Below the pieces are notes generated by a model, which saw only the letters and a program-made list of their open reading frames with translations, did no database searches and was not told the origin of the DNA. Shown here one piece after another: positions 10,063 to 18,324 of a DNA stretch of 64,000 nt (position 1 is its first letter; every line of letters starts with the position of its first letter). The DNA is taken from the NCBI RefSeq assembly GCF_007858535.1, contig NZ_CP040174.1, positions 868,001 through 932,000 on the forward strand, in the 5' to 3' direction. The translations under genes were made by a program, and so were the position numbers. Source of the DNA: Arthrobacter sp. UKPF54-2 (GTDB lineage: Bacteria; Actinomycetota; Actinomycetes; Actinomycetales; Micrococcaceae).

Positions 10063-10250
10063 GAGGAGGAACGCCGGCCCGTGATGGCGTCAAACACGCT
10101 GCGCAGGTCCAGTTTCCCTTCTGCCGCCCGGCCCAGCAGTGCGCCGAGGGCCATGAAGAGCAGGGAGCCCAGGAAACCCCAGACGCCGAATGCGAAGGAC
10201 ATAAAGGCCAGGAAGGCGCCGGCGGCAAGGCCGACTACGGTCAGGTTCAC
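10059..10250 (-). CDS. DUF2273-like small membrane protein
   Basis: 63 residues, almost entirely two hydrophobic helices (VGLAAGAFLAFMSFAFGVWGFLGSLLFMALGALLG) followed by a short basic tail (EGKLDLRSVFDAITGRRSSS). Size and placement next to asp23 and amaP match DUF2273 proteins of Gram-positive alkaline-shock operons. Overlaps of 4 bp on both sides show translational coupling. Confidence 0.75.
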   Translation of the reverse strand: MNLTVVGLAAGAFLAFMSFAFGVWGFLGSLLFMALGALLGRAAEGKLDLRSVFDAITGRRSSS

Positions 10251-10708
10251 TGGAGTGCCTCTCTCACGGGCCGGGTTTCGCCGGGGGCCGGCGGCTTGGG
10301 TGGGCCGGGGACGAAGACGTCGTGGATTTCAATGTTGACTTCGATGACCTGGAGGCCGACGAGTTCCTCCACGGCGGTGTAGACCGCGGCGCGGATCTGG
10401 TCCGCCAGGGGATGCAGCGGGGTGCCGTAGAGCGCCACGAGGTCAATGTCCACGGCCACCTGGGTCTCGCCCACCTCGGCGCGCACCCCGGCGGCGTGGT
10501 CCGTGCTGCCGACGGCGTCGCGGAAGGCGCCGAGGGCGCGGGACGGGCCGCTGCCGAGCGAGTACACCCCGGGGACGGCCCGGGCGGCGATGCCGGCCAC
10601 CTTGGCGACGGCGGCTTCGGATATCACGGTGCGGCCGGTCGCGGCACGCGCCGTCTCCGGCGGGCCCGCCTCAAGGCCCGGCGCGGATTGAGGATCCTGG
10701 TACTCCAT
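10247..10708 (-). CDS. asp23: Asp23/Gls24 family envelope stress response protein
   Basis: 153 residues. The core runs from about 25 to 130: GRTVISEAAVAKVAGIAARAVPGVYSLG, then TQVAVDIDLVALYGTPLHPLADQIRAAVYTAVEELVGLQVIEVNIEIHDVFV, the diagnostic Asp23 pattern. A Pro-rich tail follows. Family members are abundant, membrane-recruited proteins induced by alkaline or cell-wall stress. First gene of the operon; a strong GGGGGAG ribosome site precedes the ATG. Confidence 0.88.
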   Translation of the reverse strand: MEYQDPQSAPGLEAGPPETARAATGRTVISEAAVAKVAGIAARAVPGVYSLGSGPSRALGAFRDAVGSTDHAAGVRAEVGETQVAVDIDLVALYGTPLHPLADQIRAAVYTAVEELVGLQVIEVNIEIHDVFVPGPPKPPAPGETRPVREALQ

Positions 10709-10786
10709 CTGGCACTCCCCCTTCTCTTTGACACCACCCTAGTCCTTGGGGGCGACCGTGGGGCCGGATCGGCGGGATTTAGGACG

Positions 10787-10824
10787 GGCCGCCGGGGTTG
10801 AGTCGGCCGGCCGCCGGGGTTGAG
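10787..10824. repeat. Two-copy 16-bp direct repeat
   Basis: GGCCGCCGGGGTTGAG occurs at 10787-10802 and 10809-10824 with a period of 22 bp, between asp23 and the lipoprotein gene stop. Probably a small tandem duplication. Confidence 0.6.
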
Positions 10825-10828
10825 CCGC

Positions 10829-11281
10829 CTACTTGCAGTTGGCGGCGATCCAGCCCGTCACCGGTGCCATGGCGTCCTGGAACTTGCCGCTGGAGTAGAC
10901 GGTCTGGTCGCTCAGGCCGGCCACGGCTACCTGGTTGAGTTTTGCGAAGTCGGCCTTCAGGCTGTCCGGGACCCGCTCGGCCGTGCGGCTCAGTTCGGCC
11001 TTGAGCTGTTCGAGTTCGGCAGTCTTGCCCTGCGCCGCCGAGAGCGGGAACAGGGACGCGCCGGTAGCCTGCTCCGAAATCGTCTTGCACGCCTCGGCCG
11101 CCGTCGGGAAGTCGCCGTAGGGGCCCGAGGACTTGGTGGGGCTGGGCGTTGCGGAGGCGGACGCTGCCGGGGCGGAGGACGACGGCGGCGCCGCGGCTTC
11201 CGGCGCCGAACAGGCGGTCAAGGCCAGGGCGGCGAGCAGGGCGGCGGCGGTCAGCGGGCGTGCAGTCTTTTTCAAAGTCAC
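10829..11281 (-). CDS. Secreted lipoprotein of unknown function
   Basis: 150 residues. The signal peptide MTLKKTARPLTAAALLAALALTAC ends in a lipobox (LTAC, Cys24), followed by a Ser/Ala/Pro-rich spacer of about 30 residues. A small helical domain (TAAEACKTISEQATGASLFPLSAAQGKTAELEQLK...) contains two further Cys (in EACKTI and at the C-terminal AANCK) that could form a disulfide. It should sit on the outer face of the membrane. No enzyme motif is seen and function is unknown. Confidence 0.82.
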   Translation of the reverse strand: MTLKKTARPLTAAALLAALALTACSAPEAAAPPSSSAPAASASATPSPTKSSGPYGDFPTAAEACKTISEQATGASLFPLSAAQGKTAELEQLKAELSRTAERVPDSLKADFAKLNQVAVAGLSDQTVYSSGKFQDAMAPVTGWIAANCK

Positions 11282-11611
11282 TCTTCTGGTCGAGATTGCG
11301 CCGCGGCCCCGTCCTCAGGACGGACCGCGGCAATGGCGTCTTCCCCAGCGTGCGAGTTTAGCCGGGTCTGTCGGCGTGTCTCCAAACCCGGCCCCCGCCG
11401 TCGAGCACTCATCGATTGCTCCGTAAGCGCCGTTTTGGCGTCCCAAAAGGGCCACTACGGAGCAACGGATGGAGGTGCCGGGCCGCGGGGTGAAAGATCG
11501 ATCCGCTAGGATCGGCGTCGAACGAGGCGGCGGCGGTGCCCGGCGATCCACCTCAGCCAACGACTGGATGCGACGGACCTAGTCCGGGGAACAGAAGGGT
11601 GCACCTCTGAG
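11282..11611. other. Intergenic region between divergent lipoprotein and mraY-like genes
   Basis: A 330-bp gap that should hold two divergent promoters. Its clearest content is one copy of the TTGCTCCGTA palindrome (11413-11467). No further gene is supported; the few open frames are short and lack a ribosome site. Confidence 0.6.
11413..11467. repeat. Interspersed palindrome, copy 1 (inverted orientation)
   Basis: Arms TTGCTCCGTA (11416-11425) and TACGGAGCAA (11456-11465) enclose a conserved core. The core reads, in reverse complement, like that of copy 2 (36555-36612) and copy 3 (45001-45055): GGCCCTTTT, a variable middle, then AAACGGC. All three are intergenic. Likely a small multi-copy element or folded RNA. 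Confidence 0.75.
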
Positions 11612-12718
11612 ATGATTGCGCTGCTGCTTGCTGCGGGCTTGGCCCTGATCTTGGCGTTGGGCGGCACGCCGGTGCTCGCCCGCTACCTGGTGAAGAAGAA
11701 CTACGGCCAGTTCATCCGCGACGACGGGCCCACCTCGCACCACACCAAGCGAGGCACTCCCACCATGGGCGGGGTATGGATCATTGGTTCCGTGGTCATC
11801 GCCTACTTCGCAACCCACGGCATCATGACGATGCTTGGAGTGGCCTCGGCAGGCCCAACTGCCTCGGGACTTCTGCTGCTCATGGTCACCGTCGGCATGG
11901 GCCTTGTGGGCTTCTTCGATGACTACATCAAGGTTTCCAAACAGCGCAGCCTCGGGCTCACTGCGCCGGCGAAGATCATCGGCCAGACGGCGGTCGGGGC
12001 CACGTTCGCCATCCTCGCCCTCAGCTTTCCCGACGAGAACGGCCGCACGCCCGGCTCCACCGCAATCTCCTTCGTCCGGGACACGCCGTTCGACTTAGCC
12101 TTTGCCGGGCCGCTGATCGGCGCCATCTTGTTCATCCTGTGGTCCATCTTGATGCTCACAGGGGCATCCAACGGCGTGAACATCACCGACGGGCTCGACG
12201 GCCTCGCCGCGGGGGCGTCGATCCTAGTCTTCGGTGCTTACATGCTGATGGGCATCTGGCAGTTCAACCAACGATGCGCTGATCCCAGTGTCCCCGCCAA
12301 TATCTGCTACCAAGTGCGGGATCCGCTGGACCTGGCCCTGATAGCCGCCGCACTGTGCGGCTCGCTCGTCGGATTCCTCTGGTGGAACACCACGCCGGCG
12401 AAGATCATCATGGGCGATACCGGGTCACTCGCCCTCGGTGGCGCCATCGCGGGGTTCGCCATTTTGTCGCGCACCCAGCTGCTCCTGGTCATCATGGCCG
12501 GGCTGTTCGTGATGATCACCCTGTCCGTCATCATCCAGGTGGGCTTCTTCAAACTCTCCGGAGGCAAGCGCGTCTTCCTCATGACGCCGCTGCATCACCA
12601 CTTTGAATTGAAGGGCTGGGAACAGGTGACCGTGGTGGCCCGCTTCTGGATTATTGCGGGCTTGTTCGTCGCCGCCGCCCTTGGGATCTTCTACGCAGAA
12701 TGGGTTGTACTGCTGTAA
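11612..12718 (+). CDS. mraY: MraY-type phospho-N-acetylmuramoyl-pentapeptide transferase, outside a dcw cluster
   Basis: 368 residues, about ten membrane spans. MraY transfers phospho-MurNAc-pentapeptide from UDP to undecaprenyl phosphate, making lipid I on the cytoplasmic face. Motifs are intact: FIRDDGPTSHHTKRGTPTMGG (about 34-54), GFFDDYIK with the Asp pair, NITDGLDGLA, IMGDTGSLALGG and LHHHFELKGWEQ near the C-terminus. Length is normal. It is unusual in standing alone: neighbours are a lipoprotein and a flavin oxidoreductase, not murE/murF/murD/ftsW. A second copy in the usual division cluster is expected, which would make this a paralogue. The ATG follows AGAAGGG. Confidence 0.9.
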   Translation: MIALLLAAGLALILALGGTPVLARYLVKKNYGQFIRDDGPTSHHTKRGTPTMGGVWIIGSVVIAYFATHGIMTMLGVASAGPTASGLLLLMVTVGMGLVGFFDDYIKVSKQRSLGLTAPAKIIGQTAVGATFAILALSFPDENGRTPGSTAISFVRDTPFDLAFAGPLIGAILFILWSILMLTGASNGVNITDGLDGLAAGASILVFGAYMLMGIWQFNQRCADPSVPANICYQVRDPLDLALIAAALCGSLVGFLWWNTTPAKIIMGDTGSLALGGAIAGFAILSRTQLLLVIMAGLFVMITLSVIIQVGFFKLSGGKRVFLMTPLHHHFELKGWEQVTVVARFWIIAGLFVAAALGIFYAEWVVLL

Positions 12719-12785
12719 ACGAAAAACCCCGGCCGCGCCCTGCACCGGGGGAATAGGAGCCTCCGCCGCCCTGTTGGGCTTTGGT

Positions 12786-13808
12786 GTGAAGAAGATCGGA
12801 TTCCTGTCCTTCGGCCATTGGACCGACCACCCAGAATCCGGCACGCGCACAGCGGCGGACGCGCTGCTGCAGGCGATCGACCTCGCCGTCGCGGCCGAGG
12901 AACTGGGGGCGGACGGCGCGTACTTCCGCGTCCACCACTTCGCCCAGCAATATGCGTCCCCATTCCCGCTGCTTGCTGCGATCGGGGCAAGGACCAGCCG
13001 CATCGAGATCGGTACCGGCGTGATCGACATGCGCTACGAGAACCCGCTCTACATGGCGGAGGACGCCGGCGCGGCAGACCTGATCTCCGGGGGCCGGCTG
13101 CAGCTGGGCATCAGCAGGGGGTCACCCGAGCAGGTCATCGAGGGCTGGCGCCACTTTGGCTTCGCTCCCGCTGCGGGCGAGTCCGACGCCGACATGGGCC
13201 GCCGGCACACCGAGCGTCTGCTCGAGGTGCTCACTGGTGAGGGATTTGCGGCGCCGAATCCGCGCCCGATGTTCCCGAACCCACCCGGTCTGCTGCGCGT
13301 GGAGCCGCACTCGGAGGGTCTGCGCGAGCGTATCTGGTGGGGTTCCGGCTCGAACGCCACTGCCGTCTGGGCAGCCAAGCTTGGCATGAACCTGCAGAGC
13401 TCCACGCTCAAGGACGACGAGAGCGGCAAGCCGTTCCACATCCAGCAGGCGGAGCAGATCGAGCTCTACCGGCAGGCCTGGAAGGAAGCCGGGCACGAGC
13501 GGGAACCGCGCGTTTCGGTCAGTCGCAGCATCTTCGCACTCACGGACGAACGCGACTGGCACTACTTTGGCCGGGACCGCCGGAGTTCGGACCAGGTGGG
13601 CAACATCGACGAGAAGACCCGGGCAATTTTTGGCCGGTCCTACGCGGGCGCACCGGACGAACTTGCCGCCAAGCTGGCCGAAGACGAGGCGATCGCAGCC
13701 GCAGACACGCTGCTGCTCACTGTCCCGAACCAGCTTGGTGTCGACTACAACGCCCACGTGATCGAATCCATACTCCAGCACGTGGCGCCGCAGCTCGGCT
13801 GGCGCTGA
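12786..13808 (+). CDS. LLM-class flavin-dependent oxidoreductase
   Basis: 340 residues from the GTG at 12786 (VKKIGFLSFGHW); upstream in-frame starts (e.g. TTG 12774) are possible. It is a luciferase-like (beta/alpha)8 monooxygenase using FMN or F420. AADALLQAIDLAVAAEELGADGAYFRVHHF, RTSRIEIGTGVIDMRYENPLYMAEDAGAADLISGGRLQLGISRGSP and WWGSGSN are standard LLM segments. Substrate unknown. It follows the mraY-like gene by 67 bp in the same direction and may be co-transcribed, though no functional link is evident. Confidence 0.88.
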   Translation: MKKIGFLSFGHWTDHPESGTRTAADALLQAIDLAVAAEELGADGAYFRVHHFAQQYASPFPLLAAIGARTSRIEIGTGVIDMRYENPLYMAEDAGAADLISGGRLQLGISRGSPEQVIEGWRHFGFAPAAGESDADMGRRHTERLLEVLTGEGFAAPNPRPMFPNPPGLLRVEPHSEGLRERIWWGSGSNATAVWAAKLGMNLQSSTLKDDESGKPFHIQQAEQIELYRQAWKEAGHEREPRVSVSRSIFALTDERDWHYFGRDRRSSDQVGNIDEKTRAIFGRSYAGAPDELAAKLAEDEAIAAADTLLLTVPNQLGVDYNAHVIESILQHVAPQLGWR

Positions 13809-13892
13809 GCCGCCCGGACGGCGAGAGGACGACTTCCCGACGTCGGCGCCCCGCCGTCCGCGCCGGCCCACGCTTCACGCTGGCAACGAAAA

Positions 13893-13933
13893 AACCCCGC
13901 AGTTCCCGTGTAAACACTGGGAACTGCGGGGTT
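13893..13933 (-). terminator. Terminator downstream of tRNA-Phe (probably bidirectional)
   Basis: A perfect 15-bp stem (13893-13907 with 13919-13933) with an 11-base loop. On the minus strand it is followed by a run of six T, so it ends the tRNA transcript. It can also serve the convergent flavin oxidoreductase gene. Confidence 0.85.
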
Positions 13934-13938
13934 CTAGC

Positions 13939-14014
13939 TGGTGGCTCCGACCGGCGTCGATCCGGTGACCTTTCGATTTTCAGTCGAACGCTCTACCAAC
14001 TGAGCTACAGAGCC
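13939..14014 (-). tRNA. tRNA-Phe (GAA)
   Basis: The minus strand folds as a cloverleaf: acceptor GGCTCTG with CGGAGCC, D-arm AGCTCAGTTGGTAGAGC, anticodon loop CTGAAAA (anticodon GAA) and T-arm with GATCGACGC. The discriminator is A and CCA is encoded (13941-13939). First of three tRNA genes read on the same strand from 14312 down. Confidence 0.95.
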
Positions 14015-14062
14015 TAGGTGACGTGTCACCTTGACGGCCGGAATTTCTTCTGGCAATCAGAG

Positions 14063-14136
14063 CGACCCTGACGGGACTTGAACCCGCGACCTCCGCCGTG
14101 ACAGGGCGGCGCGCTAACCAACTGCGCTACAGGGCC
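14063..14136 (-). tRNA. tRNA-Asp (GTC)
   Basis: 74 nt on the minus strand: acceptor GGCCCTG with CAGGGTC, D-arm AGCGCAGTTGGTTAGCGC, anticodon loop CTGTCAC (GTC), T-arm GCGGGTTCAAGTCCCGT, discriminator G as expected for tRNA-Asp. CCA is not encoded. Confidence 0.95.
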
Positions 14137-14239
14137 TTACTTTTACTACTGTTTCTTGCTGCTTGCAGTATCGCTACTGCAATTTTTCAAGGCCTTTAGC
14201 CTACCAGACTTTTTCATCCGGCTTGACCAGTTCCTTGCG

Positions 14240-14312
14240 TACCCCCAACGGGATTCGAACCCGTGCCGCCGCCGTGAAAGGGCGGTGTCCTAGGCCGCTA
14301 GACGATGGGGGC
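14240..14312 (-). tRNA. tRNA-Glu (TTC)
   Basis: 73 nt on the minus strand: acceptor GCCCCCA with TGGGGGT (a G-U pair at position 1-72), anticodon loop CTTTCAC (TTC), T-arm CACGGGTTCGAATCCCGTT, discriminator A. CCA is not encoded. It is the promoter-proximal gene of the Glu-Asp-Phe cluster. Confidence 0.95.
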
Positions 14313-14518
14313 CAGGACGCCATCCGGTAGACCCACTGAAACGAGGGCAAAAAACAAGGGTCGAAGCCTTCCGTTTTGCGCCCTTCGGGTTCCTCCGAAC
14401 TGGACCTATAAAACTATAGGGCCAACTTCCGGAAACTCCAAAATCGGCCCCGGAACCCGGGAATACGCCCCGGTCAAGGTCTGGACAAGGCGGGTGCGGC
14501 TGTGCGGATGATGGGCAG

Positions 14519-15538
14519 ATGGACGCCGTCGCTGCCCTGACCGAGATCGCCTTTTGGCTCGAACGCGAGCGTGCCACCACCTTCAAAGTCCAGGCCTTCC
14601 GGAAGGCGGCCGATCTGATCGCCGGCCTCCCGCCCGAGGAACTGGCCGCGAGGAGGCGGGACGGCCGGCTCAAGCGCACGAAGGGGATCGGCGACCGGAC
14701 GTTCGAGGTGATCGCCCAGGCCGTCGACGGCGGGGTCCCCGACTACCTCGCGGACCTGCGCGAACGCGGCGCCACCCCGCTCGCAGAGGGCGGTCACGAA
14801 CTGCTGGCCGGCCTCCGCGGGGACCTGCACACGCACAGTCACTGGTCCGACGGCGGGTCCCCGGTGGAGGCCATGGTGGATGCTGCCCGGATGCTGGGCC
14901 GCGAGTACCTGGCCCTGACCGACCACTCGCCCACGCTGCGGATCGCGAACGGCCTGAGCGCCGAACGCCTGAGCGAACAGCTGGACCTGGTCGCCACGAT
15001 CGATGCCGGCAACCCGGGTGTCCGCCTGCTTTCCGGCATCGAGGTGGACATCCTGGAGGACGGGACACTGGACCAGACCCCGGAACTGTTGGACCGCCTG
15101 GACGTTGTGGTGGCGAGTGTGCACTCGAAGCTCCGCGCGGACAGCCGGACCATGACCCGGCGGATGCTGGCCGGAATCGAGGACCCGCACACCCGGGTGC
15201 TGGGCCACTGCACCGGCCGGCTCCTGAGCGGCTCGCGGGGGGCGCGGCCGGCGTCGGAGTTCGATGCGAAACGGGTGTTCGCGGCCTGCGCAGACCACGA
15301 CGTCGCCGTCGAGATCAACGCCCGGCCGGAGCGCCAGGACCCGCCGGATGAACTGATCCAACTGGCGCTCGACGCCGGCTGCCTCTTCAGCATTGACAGC
15401 GACGCGCACGCCCCGGGCCAGCTGGACTTCCTGCAGTACGGCGCGGAGCGGGCCGCCCGGAACAACGTGCCCGCGGAGCGGATCATCACCACCTGGCCCG
15501 TGGACCGGCTGCTGGCCTGGTCCCGGCGAGGCAAGTAG
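14519..15538 (+). CDS. PHP-domain phosphoesterase with N-terminal helix-hairpin-helix region
   Basis: 339 residues. The first ~95 residues (ALTEIAFWLERERATTFKVQAFRKAADLI...TKGIGDRTFEVIAQAV) resemble the helical, DNA-binding N-terminus of PolX/Pol-beta-like proteins. From about 100 a PHP domain follows, with metal ligands in GDLHTHSHWSDG (His104, His106), ALTDHSP, LSGIEVDIL, VVASVHSK and a terminal FSIDSDAHAP. The polymerase palm found between these parts in PolX is absent. Likely a metal-dependent phosphoesterase (histidinol-phosphatase-like or a DNA 3'-end nuclease); substrate not determinable. Transcribed away from the tRNAs. Confidence 0.85.
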   Translation: MDAVAALTEIAFWLERERATTFKVQAFRKAADLIAGLPPEELAARRRDGRLKRTKGIGDRTFEVIAQAVDGGVPDYLADLRERGATPLAEGGHELLAGLRGDLHTHSHWSDGGSPVEAMVDAARMLGREYLALTDHSPTLRIANGLSAERLSEQLDLVATIDAGNPGVRLLSGIEVDILEDGTLDQTPELLDRLDVVVASVHSKLRADSRTMTRRMLAGIEDPHTRVLGHCTGRLLSGSRGARPASEFDAKRVFAACADHDVAVEINARPERQDPPDELIQLALDAGCLFSIDSDAHAPGQLDFLQYGAERAARNNVPAERIITTWPVDRLLAWSRRGK

Positions 15539-15584
15539 GCGCGGCGACGAGGTACGGCCAGGCCAGGCCAAACGGCCGCGCCGC

Positions 15585-16187
15585 TCAGGCCAGCAGCAAC
15601 ACGGCCAGGGTCACCATCACGACGGCGATCACGGCGTCGAGCACCCGCCACGCCGCCCGGCGCCGGAACAGCTCGGTCAGGAACCGTGCCCCTGCGCCGA
15701 GCGCGGTGAACCACGCGATGCTGCCCAGGCCCGCCCCGGCGGCGAACCACCACCGCCCGGATTCGCCCTGGGCAGTCGCGAGCGAGCCGAGGAGCAGCAC
15801 GGTGTCCAAGTAGACGTGGGGGTTGAGCCAGGTGAAGGCGAGGCAGGTGGCCAGCACGGCCGCCCGGCTGCCGGCGGGTTTGTCTCCGGCCTGGTCCAGC
15901 TGCTGCCCGCGGACCGCCCGCCAGGCCGCGAGCGCCCCATAGGCGAGCAGGAAGGCGCCCCCGGCCCACCGGATCACCACCAGGGCGGCCGGCGCCCGGT
16001 CCAGCAGGACGCCGATGCCGGCGACGCCCAGCAGGATCAGCAGCAGGTCCGACACGGCGCAGACTGCCACCACCGTGGCGACGTGGGAGCGTTGGATGCC
16101 CTGGCGCAGCACGAAGGCGTTCTGCGCGCCGATGGCGACGATGAGGGACAGCCCGGCGGACAGGCCGGAAACCAGGGGGAAGATCAC
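15585..16187 (-). CDS. LysE/ArgO-family amino acid exporter
   Basis: 200 residues, six predicted spans. LSLIVAIGAQNAFVLRQGI near the N-terminus and AFTWLNPHVYLDTVLLLGS (the conserved NP-Y-LD motif of the third region) identify the LysE/ArgO group, which exports lysine and arginine by proton exchange. The divergent LysR gene at 16256 resembles LysG/ArgP, the usual partner that activates the exporter when basic amino acids accumulate. Confidence 0.92.
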   Translation of the reverse strand: MIFPLVSGLSAGLSLIVAIGAQNAFVLRQGIQRSHVATVVAVCAVSDLLLILLGVAGIGVLLDRAPAALVVIRWAGGAFLLAYGALAAWRAVRGQQLDQAGDKPAGSRAAVLATCLAFTWLNPHVYLDTVLLLGSLATAQGESGRWWFAAGAGLGSIAWFTALGAGARFLTELFRRRAAWRVLDAVIAVVMVTLAVLLLA

Positions 16188-16255
16188 TGTTCCACGGTAG
16201 GGTCCGCATCCAGATGAAACCAGTTAAACTTTCTGCGCATACATAAGATGAGCTA

Positions 16256-17137
16256 ATGATCGACATCTCGCCCGAACAGGCCCGGACGCTGGCGGCCATC
16301 ATCACGCATGGCAGCTTCGACGCGGCGGCCGCCCACTTGTCCGTGACTCCCTCGGCCATCAGCCAGCGGATCCGTGCCGTCGAGGCAGCCGTCGGCCGTC
16401 CGGTGCTGACCCGGGCCCGGCCGCCGGGGCTCACGGAGTCCGGCCAGGCCGTGGTGCGGTTCGCCCGGCAGCTGGAGTTGCTCTCCGCGGACCTCGCCGA
16501 GGAGCTGGAGCCGGCGGAACCCCACGGGCGGACGCGCCTGACCCTGGTGATCAACAGCGATTCACTGCACACCTGGGCCCTGGCCGGCCTGGCAGCAGTC
16601 GGGGACACCATCCAGCTGGAGATCCTCCGCGAGGACCAGGAGCACTCGCTGGACCTCCTGCGTGCCGGCGCCGCGGCTGCCGCGATCACGGCGACGGCGG
16701 CGCCGGTCCCGGGCTGTTCCTCGCGCAGGCTGGGCGTGATGCGCTACTTGCCGGTCTGCGCGCCGGAGTTTTCCCGCCGCTGGTTTGAATCCGGCGTCAC
16801 GGCGGCGGCGCTGGCCCAGGCCCCGGTGCTGGTCTATGACCGCAAGGACGATCTGCAGGACCGCTGGTTGCGCCGCTTCAGTCCCTCAGCCCTCCAGCCG
16901 CCGCGGCACTACGTCCCGGCCGCCCAGGAGTTTGGTGACGCCATCCGCTGGAGCATGGGGTGGGGCCTGATGCCCGAGATCGAAATCGGCGAGGACCTCC
17001 GGGCCGGGGCACTGGAGCTCCTCGGTCCCGCCACCCCCGTGGACGTCGCCCTGTACTGGCAGCAGTGGCGGCGGGGTTCGGCGGCGCTGGGCGAGGTGGC
17101 GGACGCCGTCCAGGCGGCCGCCCGCGTCCTCCGGTGA
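16256..17137 (+). CDS. LysR-family regulator, ArgP/LysG type
   Basis: 293 residues. The winged helix-turn-helix is at the N-terminus (ARTLAAIITHGSFDAAAAHLSVTPSAISQRIRAVEAAVG), and the effector domain begins near 90 with TLVINSDSLHTWALAGLA, typical of ArgP/IciA. The ATG follows AAGATGAG. It is divergent from the lysE gene with a 68-bp AT-richer spacer, where it probably binds to activate export in response to Lys or Arg. Confidence 0.92.
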   Translation: MIDISPEQARTLAAIITHGSFDAAAAHLSVTPSAISQRIRAVEAAVGRPVLTRARPPGLTESGQAVVRFARQLELLSADLAEELEPAEPHGRTRLTLVINSDSLHTWALAGLAAVGDTIQLEILREDQEHSLDLLRAGAAAAAITATAAPVPGCSSRRLGVMRYLPVCAPEFSRRWFESGVTAAALAQAPVLVYDRKDDLQDRWLRRFSPSALQPPRHYVPAAQEFGDAIRWSMGWGLMPEIEIGEDLRAGALELLGPATPVDVALYWQQWRRGSAALGEVADAVQAAARVLR

Positions 17138-17246
17138 GGCCGGCCGGACCCCTGCCGGACCAGCGCCCGGAACATTGGCAGGAAACCGACTAGACCTGAC
17201 CGATTTCCGCCAGCCGCCGGCCCGCCGCTCGGGCTAGATTGGCAGC

Positions 17247-18314
17247 ATGGCAACAACCGCCGCGACAGGCTCCCCCACTCCGGACAGCACCCACCCGGGC
17301 ACCACGATCCCGGACAGCACCCACCCCAACAGCACCCACGAAGCGGCCTCGCATGCCGCCCCGCCCGCCGCGGCCAAGGCGCCCCTCCGGCCGGGACAGA
17401 TCAGCGGGCTCGGCATCGCCGCCGTGGTGGTCACCGTGGTGCTGTGGGCCTCCGCCTTCGTGGGCATCCGGGCCGTCGGACCCAGCTTCTCCCCCGGGGC
17501 GCTGACCCTGGGCCGGCTTTCGGTGGCCGCCGTCGTGCTGGGCCTGGTGGTGTTGCCGCAGTTCCGCAGGGCGGCCGTGTTCCCCAGGGGCCGCGAGTGG
17601 TGGCCCATCCTGGCCTACGGCGTGATGTGGTTTGGCGGCTACAACGTTGCCTTGAACGCCGCCGAGCACATGCTCGACGCCGGCACGGCCGCCCTGCTGA
17701 TCAACGTCAACCCCATTCTGGTGGCCGTGATGGCCGGGATCATCCTGAAGGAAGGCTTCCCGCGCTGGCTGATCATCGGCAGCCTGGTCGCGTTCGGCGG
17801 CGTCGCGGTGATTGCCCTCGGTTCCGGCCAGCGCTCGACGGCGGATGTCGCCGGGGTGCTGCTCTGCCTGCTCGCCGCCGCCCTCGCCGCGGTCAGCGTC
17901 ATCGTGCAGAAGCCGGTGTTGCGGAAGTTCCCCGCGGCCCAGGCCACGTGGTTCGGCATCATGGTGGGCGCCGTGTGCTGCCTGCCTTTCAGCGGCCAGC
18001 TCGTCGCCGAACTGCAGGCCGCGCCGCTGCCCGCGACGCTGGGCCTGGTCTACCTCGGCGTCTTCCCCACCGCGATCGCATTCACCACCTGGGCCTACGC
18101 CCTCTCCCTGATCGACGCCGGACGGCTCGCCGCCACCACCTACCTGGTGCCGGGCACCACGATCCTGATCTCCTGGCTGGTGCTGGGCGAAATTCCCACC
18201 ATCTGGGGCCTGGTGGGCGGCGTGATCTGCCTCGCCGGCGTCTCCCTGACCCGGCGCCGGTCCCGCCCGTTTTCCCGCCGGGCTTCCGGGCCGGCCACGA
18301 AGCCGGGGGCATAG
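17247..18314 (+). CDS. EamA/DMT-superfamily transporter
   Basis: 355 residues, ten predicted membrane helices in two EamA repeats (about 52-180 and 195-335). The N-terminal ~50 residues are a hydrophilic Thr/Ser/Pro/His-rich tail with the imperfect repeat PDSTHPG-TTIPDSTHPN. Motifs VLWASAFVGIRAVGPSFSPG and LVPGTTILISWLVLGEIPT are standard for metabolite or amino acid exporters of this family. Substrate unknown. A TAGATT -10-like box sits 10 bp before the ATG, so the transcript may be nearly leaderless. The next gene starts 10 bp after the stop. Confidence 0.9.
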   Translation: MATTAATGSPTPDSTHPGTTIPDSTHPNSTHEAASHAAPPAAAKAPLRPGQISGLGIAAVVVTVVLWASAFVGIRAVGPSFSPGALTLGRLSVAAVVLGLVVLPQFRRAAVFPRGREWWPILAYGVMWFGGYNVALNAAEHMLDAGTAALLINVNPILVAVMAGIILKEGFPRWLIIGSLVAFGGVAVIALGSGQRSTADVAGVLLCLLAAALAAVSVIVQKPVLRKFPAAQATWFGIMVGAVCCLPFSGQLVAELQAAPLPATLGLVYLGVFPTAIAFTTWAYALSLIDAGRLAATTYLVPGTTILISWLVLGEIPTIWGLVGGVICLAGVSLTRRRSRPFSRRASGPATKPGA

Positions 18315-18324
18315 AGTTCTGAGT

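Noticed and set aside
12722..12752. Terminator of the mraY-like gene
   Set aside because: CCCCGG/CCGGGG can pair, but the T-tract is on the minus strand and no minus-strand gene ends there.
13939..14312. tRNA genes as an integration site for a genomic island
   Set aside because: No integrase and no direct repeat of a tRNA 3' end was seen on either side; the flanking genes look native.
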